Positions 56,503-64,000 of a stretch of DNA of 64,000 nucleotides are shown here, piece after piece. The first letter of the stretch is position 1. Each line of letters begins with the position of its first letter. Source of the DNA: Prionace glauca (taxonomy: Eukaryota > Chordata > Chondrichthyes > Carcharhiniformes > Carcharhinidae); contig CM075760.1 of NCBI GenBank assembly GCA_037974335.1, positions 35,783,609 through 35,847,608 on the forward strand. Reading direction: 5' to 3'. The notes under the pieces are model-generated. The model did not search any database. It was not told the DNA's origin and was given only the letters and a program-made list of their open reading frames with translations. A program made the position numbers and the translations under genes.

Positions 56503-56630
56503 CTTCACCAGAGTGACGGCAGTGCTGTAGAAAATGCTCAGGAAGAACAGGACGATGAATGTGGAAGCGGTTGTCCAGATGTTGCTGTTATCATCCTCAC
56601 TGTCTTCAATCCAGATGCGGTCGGTGGGGT
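56503..56630 (-). CDS. IgM heavy chain TM1 exon (unit 2)
   Basis: Same acidic spacer and hydrophobic anchor as unit 1 ([16 protein letters not shown], then [19 protein letters not shown]), same length and phase. Acceptor CCCCTAG, donor GTGAGA. I see only one synonymous-looking base difference from unit 1. Confidence 0.93.
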
Positions 56631-57195
56631 CTAGGGGACAGAGGCCAGGAAATGGAATTAGATTACTTTATTTATCCAGGGAATCTCATTGTTTTCTTTT
56701 CCCTCTTCTCCTTCATAAACTGTTCATTCATTCTCATGTCTAATTTTCAATGTATATCTCCTGTTAAATTCAGGACACTCAGTAACAGATCTCCATAACT
56801 ATTTTCACACCTGATCCTTGTTGGTATTCCTTGGAGAGTCCATGTCAGAAAGCACTGAAGGTGTTTTCTTGATAATCAGTTCATTTTGAACTATTTTCCA
56901 CTAACCCTTATTGAAGAATGTTCTGACTGATCTGTAGGAACATTCCCCTGTCAATGATTGTTTCCACAGATGGTGACTGATCTGTAAACTGTGAATGCTG
57001 CTGTTTAAGATCTGGGATGTAATTTCCAATCTTTGCTTATTTACAGTGGAAATGTTTAGTAAATCATGAGCTTAACTCAGTTTCTCAACGTGTTTGGCGG
57101 TGTTTTGAGAATTGGGATCGTCATCGGTGTGTATGTCCATTCAAATTCACATTTAAATTTTACTTTCATCATTCACCTGCCGTTTGTATTAAAGA

Positions 57196-57399
57196 TTGTA
57201 TGTGTGTGTGTGTGTGTGCGCGCGTCTGTGTGTGTGTGTGTCTGTGAGTCTGTGTGTGTGTGTGTGTGTGCGTCAGTGCGTGTGTGTGTCTGTGAGTCTG
57301 TGTGTGTGTGTGTGTGTGCGTCAGTGCGTGTGTGTGCCTGTGAGTCTGTGTGTGTGTGTGTGTGTGCGTCAGTGCGTGTCTGTGTGTGTGTGTCTGTGA

Positions 57400-57438
<39 letters not shown>

Positions 57439-59050
57439 CACTTCCTGAGCTGCATTAATTTTTGGTCCTGAGTTAATCTGTGTGTATGAGGGATAATGAA
57501 CATGTTCATTTGCCTGTGTTTGTTGATTTGTGTAATTGTGTGTCTGTGTGTATAATTTATTCTTCAGATATTGTGGATATATGACTATTATTGTGTGAAG
57601 TCTCTGTATATTTATTAATGCCACTCTTAACGTGTGCACGTGTTTCTGCCTGTTTCAATGTGTTAATTTGTATCACTCGAATAATGTTTCCTTCTCTTTC
57701 TGTGTGTGTCTGTTCCTCCGTGCGTTTGTGTGTGTATCTGTTGACATATTAGTGCATGTAAATTCGTGTTGGTAGTTATTTATAACAATGTGTCAGTGTA
57801 TGGCTGTGTTTCCATGTGTAGTATTGTGTGCTGTGGTGTTCTGTTCTGAAGGAGCGTGTGAATGTTTGCATCCACATGTTTGTGTGAAAATATTTTGCTC
57901 TCTGTTCCTCTATAAGCAGTGTGTTAATATTGTTATATCTATTTCCCTGTATAAGTGATAATGTGTATAACATTGTGGGTCTCTATATCTGTATTCATTT
58001 CAGCGTGAACGTGTGAGAACATGCATTTGTTTGAGTGTGTGCATCTATTTGTGTATGTTTTGGACCTGCATAAATGTTATCTGTCCGTATTGTGTGTATG
58101 CATGTACGTGTTTGTGTTTGTGTCCGTGTACCTAGTCCGTATGTTTAGGTAAGTGTGTAGTTGTGTGTTTGTGTGTGTTTCTGCGGGCGTTTGTACATAT
58201 TTGATAATTTGTGTGCATGTTTTGTTTTGTGCCTTCTTGTACAAGTCCGTGCCTGTGTGTGCGGGTGTGGGTGTATGCCCCCTTGTGCATGCATGTGTGC
58301 GTGTATATGTGTGTGCGTGTGTGTGTGTGTGTGTGCATGGTGCGTGTGGGACAGAGAGAGAGCGAGAGAGAAAGAGAGAGTATTTGTGTATGCACGCATT
58401 TTTGTTTGTATATGTATAGTCCATTAGTGTATTCGAGGGAGCGTGTTTGTTTGAGTTAGTTTGTGCGTATATTGTGTGTTCTTCTGATCCGTGTATGTGC
58501 ATTTGTATTTATGAATGTATCTGTGTTTTTGTTGTGTATGTATTTGTGCGTATTGTGTATTTGTGAGATTCTGTGTCTGTATTTGAATGTGCCTGTCTAT
58601 ATTTCTGTGTGTGGGAGTATGTGTATGCGTTTGTGTGTGTATATTAACATTCTGTATTCGTGTGCATATGTATGAGTATGTGTATTTGTGCAATTGTGTC
58701 CACGTTTCTGTGTGTGCGTGTGTGTGTGTATGTGTGTGAGTGTGTAGTGTGTCTGTATGTGTGAATGTATGTGTGTATGTGTGTGTGAGTGTGTGAGTGT
58801 GTGTATGTGTGTGTGAGTGTGTAGTGTGTGTATGTATGTGTTTGTGTGTGAGTGTGTAGTGTGTGTAGTGTGTGTATGTGTGTGTGAGTGTGTAGTGTGT
58901 GTATGTATGTGTGTGTGTGTGAGTGTGTAGTGTGTGTAGTGTGTGTAGTGTGTGTAGTGTGTGTATGTGTGTGTGAGTGTGTGTATGTGTGTGTGAGTGT
59001 GTGTGTGTGAGTGTGTGAGTGTGTGTGTGAGTGTGGGTGTGTACGCCTAT
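57196..59050 (-). repeat. TG-rich arrays in CH4-TM1 intron (unit 2)
   Basis: Expanded relative to unit 1. The unit TGTGTGTGTGCGTCAGTGCG recurs several times at 57240-57400, and the GTGTGTAGTGTGTGTATGTG block at 58740-59040 is longer. No coding content. Confidence 0.88.
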
Positions 59051-60144
59051 GTATGTATGTATAATTGTGACTGTTTTGGACAGCATTATCAGTGTGTGTA
59101 TTTTTTTAACTGTTGCTCCAAGTTTCACCGACCATAGTGAAGTGAATATGATCCAGACAACCCGAATAATGGAACATATTTTCAATGTTTTGCTGTAGAA
59201 ATGTATTTTATGTGAGGGGCACGGTGATATCAGGAGAGAGAATGAAATAATTCATTGATGTATCTCAGAGAGCTCAGGGACAGAACAGTTAAAACCCGGG
59301 GAGGAATCTATGACTTGTTTAAATTTGTATTCTGGGAAATCAATGCCAGCAGATGATTAACAGGAACAAGAGTGTTGAGACATTTTAAATTATGTTGCAT
59401 TAGTTTATATATATATTTCAATGATTAAGATAATGATACTTCAAAATCTGTAGCAAGTAAACCGGAAACTAATTTGTACTGTTGGCAACTGGGTCCTTAT
59501 AGTAGAGAAATGTTCCCTTCCAAACACAGGAGAAGGAGGAGAGTGAGCTCAGAGTTTCCCTCTCCCTACCCGATGATACAATGTCACTGATGGTGCTAAC
59601 CACTGAGGAGGTACAGGTGAGTGGATTAAATAATGACATTCCTCCTATTTTCATTGAGGAAGTTTTGGGATATGGATTAACTACTGCTCCTCCCCTCTCT
59701 TTGTTGGGTTAGTGGGAATCCAGGATGTTAACAATTTCACTCTCCCTCAATCCGATGGGGGGAATATTTCTCCATGTTTTTTTGTGTGTGACCCTCACTT
59801 CAGTTCCCAGTGGGTGCGGTGCAGTAGCTTAAAGAGGTGGTCAATGAGAGAAACAGGGACACAGAGATCTAAATGTTGTGTTTGTGTGTCAGACATGTTA
59901 AAAATGTCGGATTATTTTCCCCCTCAGCGGGAGGAAAGTCAGTGAAGATATTTTGCAGAATCCTGTAATGAATGTGCTCTACTCTATCCCTGACCCAGTG
60001 TCTATCTCCGCTGGGAGCACTGGTTCAACAATGTTGGGTCCGAGACATGAAAATATCTGACTCAAAATCAAAGATATGGAAGTAAAACTGAAAAACAACC
60101 AATTAAACAATTGGGTATTTCATTGATCGTTAGAGGAAAATGTT

Positions 60145-60159
60145 TTTATTCTTTTTATT
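60145..60159 (-). terminator. Poly(A) signals for secreted IgM (unit 2)
   Basis: Two AATAAA hexamers on the minus strand just past the CH4 stop, as in unit 1. Confidence 0.75.
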
Positions 60160-60186
60160 GTAGTTTTTAATGGAAGTGAGTGACTC

Positions 60187-60578
60187 TCATTGACATGAAT
60201 TAACCGTGTCCATCAGTGCAAGGGAAATGTTCACAAAACTGGGTTTACCGCTGGATTTGTCAACTGTTCTGTTGATGATCTTCAAGGGGATGGCTTCATG
60301 TCCCACCACACAGGAGTAAGAAGCGCCGCTAGACCATTCCTCTGCTGCAATGGATAACAGGCTGTACATGAAGAAGGAGCTATCGCCGTTGTCCGCCACC
60401 ACCTCGGTGTTCCTGTAGTTCCCGGGATTCACCGGCTTGTCGTTGACGGTCCATTTGACGAAGATCTCTCGGGGGGAGAAACCTCTCACTAAGCAGCTGA
60501 GGGAGACGACACTCTGAGCGGAGACGTCTTCTGCCGAGGGCAGGAGGACAGAAACGACCGGTTCCCGCGGATTTGGAT
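60187..60578 (-). CDS. IgM CH4 exon with secretory tail (unit 2)
   Basis: 129 codons plus stop, open. Same features as unit 1: [21 protein letters not shown], tail [14 protein letters not shown] and the cryptic AGCG|GTAAAC donor. It differs at a few residues (for example Asn-Gly-Asn changed to Asn-Gly-Asp in the D/E region, and Phe to Val before SLSC). Confidence 0.95.
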
Positions 60579-61044
60579 CTGCAGAAAATGTACAATAAAT
60601 GTCAATAAACTGGAGAGTTCTGGAGACAATGAAACCATAGGTTAAATCTCAGGAAAATGTGCTTCGCTTCTGATTTTAACTCTTCCCATTTTTGATTTGC
60701 AGCTTGGAGGGGAGGTGAACACAATTCTTTTCTCAAATAACTCAGGGGGGGCGGAGTGGAAAGATTCAGAAAGTTTACAGCACAGAATCAGGCCATTCGG
60801 CCCAACTGATCTACTTTTTCTTTTTGGTTTTCTGGTTTTTGATGCTCCACATCAGGCTCCTCCCTTCTTCTTCAATCTAAACCCAATAACATCGCCTACA
60901 GTTCACTTTTCACTCATCAACACATCAAACTCCCCAGAAAAATATCAATCGGCCCAGAGTAGTTTAGTTCAGGGGAGAACATTAATGCACTGAATACTAA
61001 CTATTGAGTAGTACACTTTCACTGGAGATAGACACAGTGATGCA

Positions 61045-61783
61045 TTTACATGGAAACATAGAACATTACAGCACAGTACAGGCCCTTTGGCCCTCAATGT
61101 TGTGCCGAGCTATGTCCGAACCCAAGATCAAGCTCTCCCACTCCCTATCATTCTGGTGTGCTCCATGTGTCTATCCAATAACCGCTTGAAAGTTCCTAAA
61201 GTGTCTGACTCCACTATCACAGCAGGCAGTGCATTCCACACCGTAACACACTCTGAGTAAAGAATCTACCTCGGACATCCCTCCTGTATCTCCCACCATG
61301 AACCTTATAGTAATGCCCCCCTAGTAACCCGAGGAAATAGTCTCTGAACATCCACTCTATCAATCCCCCTCACCATCTTATAAACCTCTATTTAGTCGTC
61401 TCTCATCCTCCTCTGTTCTAAAGAGAAAAGCCCCAGCTCCCTCAACCTTTCCTCATAAGATCTACCCTCCAAACCAGGCAGCATCCTGGTAAATCTCCTC
61501 TGCACTCTCTCCAATGCTTCCACATCCTCCTTATAGTGAGGTGATTAGAACTGCGCACAATATTCCAAATGTGGTCTCACCAAGGCTCTGTGCAATTGCA
61601 GTATAACCCCACGGCTCTTAAACTCTAACCCCCTGTTAATAAACACTAACACACTTTAAGCCTTCTTCACGGCTCTATCCACTTGAGTGGCAATCTTCAG
61701 AGATCTGTGGATATGAACCCCGGGATCTTTCTGTTCCTCCACATTGCTCAGAACCCTGCTGTTGACCCTACATTTATTGCTTC
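61045..61783 (-). repeat. CR1-like LINE in CH3-CH4 intron (unit 2, longer)
   Basis: Runs from the 3' end (minus strand TGTAATGTTCTATGTTTCC at about 61055-61073, complement of GGAAACATAGAACATTACA) to AACCCTGCTGTTGACCCTAC. Holds about 410 bp that unit 1 lacks. Confidence 0.85.
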
Positions 61784-61798
61784 AATCTCTCAGCTCAC

Positions 61799-62107
61799 CT
61801 GTTTCCTTGTGGATAGATGTTCTTAGAGGAGTCGGCAGATCCTGATGGCTCACCACGCACTCAAACACAGCCGCACTCAGCCAGGCTTGTGTGGAGATGC
61901 TTAATTTGCTGATCACGCTGTCAGGATCCGCTCCGGGCTTTTCGGCAATCTCTGATTTCAAATACTTCCTGTCTCGGATCCAGGACACGTTAACTCCATC
62001 AGGAGCATGAGAAATGATGCAGGTTAAGGTCACGGTCGCCTCCAGTAAGACCTGTTCTATTGGTGGTGGCTGTATCTTCACTGTGGTATCAAGGCACGGG
62101 AGAGGAT
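61799..62107 (-). CDS. IgM CH3 exon (unit 2)
   Basis: 309 nt, open, same splice sites and phase as unit 1. Same Cys pair and NVS/NIS sites. A few replacements (for example Arg to Pro in [11 protein letters not shown], Asn to Ser in KLSIST). Confidence 0.94.
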
Positions 62108-62539
62108 CTGTGAATGAGAAATGAAAATGAGCCCTAGTTCCCCTTCAGAAGCAAGACAGCAGTTTTCAGCCTGAAGGAGATAAAGTCGCCTTCAATATAT
62201 CAATCTCTAACTCTCGCCTTTCACCTTCCATGGCGAATGGGAAGCCAGCTTGCTGTATGGAATTATTCCCTGTATTAAATATTGGAGCACCGGTAACATT
62301 TCCATGAATCAGGATTGGAGAATTCCCAAACAAACACACCATCCTGAACTCAAGGAAAAAGTACTGACCGTTGGTTTATAGATAGGGTGGATACACTTTC
62401 CAATATTTTACCCCTGTGCTGTGACCTGTGAAGCAGTCTCACACTTACTGTCTCTCCAAATTTTACCAGCTGTCTCAGGAACAAGCTGACATCAAGGCCA
62501 CCTCACTCACTATATTGCTTCAAACCGAAAGGGGGCACT

Positions 62540-62850
62540 CTTTTAAGGGGAGCCTGTGGTATATGGTGTTGTCAATGGACTTATAACCTAGGGCAAGACT
62601 CTGGGGACACAGATTCGAATCCCATCATTGCTAATGTGAAATTTGAATTTTGTAAACATCTATAATTAAAAGTTGAAATGGTTTTCATGAAGCTATTGCT
62701 GTAAAACCCCTCCTAGTTCACAAATGTTCCTTACCAAAATCAACCTGCTGTCTTTATCTGGCCTGGCATGCATGTGACTCCAGATTCACAGCAACGTGAA
62801 TGACACTTCAGTGCCCTCAGGTTTGGGAAATAAATGCACATCTCAGGAAG
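62540..62850 (+). repeat. tRNA-derived SINE in CH2-CH3 intron (unit 2)
   Basis: Orthologous position and sequence to 24790-25100. Confidence 0.7.
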
Positions 62851-63023
62851 GGATAACAAAAAATTGTTTTTCTGATGAAATTCTGAATGAGATATTGTCC
62901 TAATGCAGCAAACTACAGGACAATAACTTACAAGTTGTTCAATGCTTTGTACCAACTTGAATAGATCCCTAATTCTGATTAACATCAGAATGATATATGT
63001 TGTCCTCTGTTTGAGTCTCTTAC

Positions 63024-63338
63024 CCCGAGATACGCTGATGTTCTGACTCTGAGTGTCTCCTCGGTGAGTGACCTGGCAGGTATAGACCGCTTTGCTGAAC
63101 CATTCCCCAGCGGAGACTGTCAGCCGACTGCTGGCCGAGAAGTTCCCGTTCAATCGACAGGGGGGAGAGGTGACAATTCCTGAATGCGTGGGTTCCCCAT
63201 TCTTCAGCCAACTCACTTCCATTGACCCTGGCTGGAAATCGATGATTGAACAGACGATGATTGCGAATTTCCTGTGTGAGATTTCTTCACTGGAACTCAC
63301 GGTGAGGATAACAGTTGGAGGGATCACAGGCGGAGGGC
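63024..63338 (-). CDS. IgM CH2 exon (unit 2)
   Basis: 315 nt, open, acceptor TCCCTGAAG|GC, donor CGGG|GTAAGA. Core [29 protein letters not shown]. It is the most divergent exon between the units: EGPPPVIPP against QVPKPEIPP at the start, PPCRLNGN against PPCEVNGN, and [15 protein letters not shown] against [15 protein letters not shown]. Confidence 0.94.
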
Positions 63339-63384
63339 CTTCAGGGAAAAAAAACAGATCAGTCATTTCCTGCAGAAGATGTGG

Positions 63385-63605
63385 ATCAATTAAACTTTTG
63401 TCAACTGAGGGTAGTAAGGGCTTGGAAAGCCCTGTCTGCAGCATTGTGGACTCGCCAACTTTAAGGGCGTTCAAATGGTCAGTGGATAGGCATATGGATA
63501 ACATTGGAATAGTTTAGGTTAGTGGGTCATTAGATTGGTTCCACTGGTCGGCGCAACATCGAGGGCCGAATGGCCTGTACTGCGCTGTAATGTTCTATGT
63601 TCTAA
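63385..63605 (+). repeat. LINE 3' end in CH1-CH2 intron (unit 2)
   Basis: Counterpart of 25640-25860: GAGGGCCGAATGGCCTGTAC and GTTCTATGTTCTA tail. Confidence 0.75.
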
Positions 63606-63741
63606 CTCATTTGCAGTCAATAGACACTAACTGGACCAATCCAAAGGGCCAGATTGTGCACATCTATTTAAATGAGTTATAACCAAGGCCCTACATGTTA
63701 ACCCCAGTGTTTCTGTTTTCCCCAAGCTCCACAACACTTAC

Positions 63742-64000
63742 ATCGCATTTTAACGTTCTTGACTGTGCTCATGTGTCGAACCTCACAGTCAATTCTGGGG
63801 CATTCTCCCGCTGAGTCGCTGATGGTTAACTGGCTGCTCAGGGTGTAGGTTCCTTTCGTGTTTCTCACTGATGGGTAAGTCTTAAACCCACTGGGGACCG
63901 TTTGCCCATTTTTCTTCCAGGTCAGTTTGGAAACATCTGGAGAGTAATCCATCGCCAAACATCCGAAGGTGATGGAGCCGTCGGAGTTCTGTTGCTGACA
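63742..64000 (-). CDS. IgM CH1 exon, partial (unit 2)
   Basis: Donor CGAT|GTAAGT at 63742. The exon continues past the window edge (its start would be near 64041). Encodes CLAMDYSPDVSKLTWKKNGQ and RIDCEVRHMS. Open over the visible part. Confidence 0.93.

Larger units (their letters stand above)
53003..64000 (-). repeat. Duplicated IgM 3' module, copy 2 (runs off window)
   Basis: Homologous to 14412-26254. Coding exons are highly alike and non-coding parts are alignable throughout. It ends inside CH1, so its V, D and J segments must lie to the right. Confidence 0.93.

Overview
The window looks like nuclear DNA from a cartilaginous fish, most likely a shark. It carries cluster-type immunoglobulin heavy chain (IgM) loci, in which V, D, J and C exons repeat as separate small clusters. 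It also carries CR1-like LINEs and tRNA-derived SINEs of elasmobranch type, and a GPR139-like receptor of the kind expanded in sharks. All coordinates and splice sites were read by eye; no database search was run.

Layout. (1) 0.6-2.1 kb, + strand: a two-exon class A GPCR resembling GPR139. (2) 3.9-13.4 kb: a cluster of tRNA genes (Glu, Lys, Thr, Val, Leu, Asn, Gly, Gln, Arg). A few look intact; many are decayed or are pieces of local duplications. (3) 14.4-38.4 kb, - strand: one complete IgM heavy-chain cluster in germline configuration. In transcription order it has leader (38.38 kb), VH (38.2 kb), one recognisable D (37.5 kb), JH (37.1 kb), a 10.8 kb J-C intron full of simple and tandem repeats, CH1 (26.3), CH2 (25.6), CH3 (24.4), CH4 with secretory tail (23.2), TM1 (19.5) and TM2 (19.27), with separate poly(A) signals for secreted and membrane forms. 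Every exon is open and every splice phase agrees, so this cluster looks functional. (4) 38.4-53 kb: spacer between clusters, holding a decayed VH relic (46.35-47.03 kb) and a second copy of VH upstream flank. (5) 53.0-64.0 kb, - strand: the 3' part of a second IgM cluster, a duplicate of 14.4-26.25 kb. It has TM2, TM1, CH4, CH3, CH2 and part of CH1; its VH, D and JH lie beyond the right edge.

How it works together. Recombination signal sequences flank VH (about 23-bp spacer), D (12/12) and JH (23-bp spacer), so VH-D-JH joining obeys the 12/23 rule with a single D. The rearranged exon is spliced to CH1-CH4. Use of a cryptic donor inside CH4 swaps the secretory tail for the TM exons.

Most interesting points: the single 12/12 D; a G-rich, GAGCT-containing tandem repeat in the J-C intron that resembles a switch region on the coding strand; a relic third cluster between the two; insertions and deletions that distinguish the two duplicates; and a tRNA cluster evolving by duplication and decay. 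No retrovirus-like or other capsid-bearing element was recognised.
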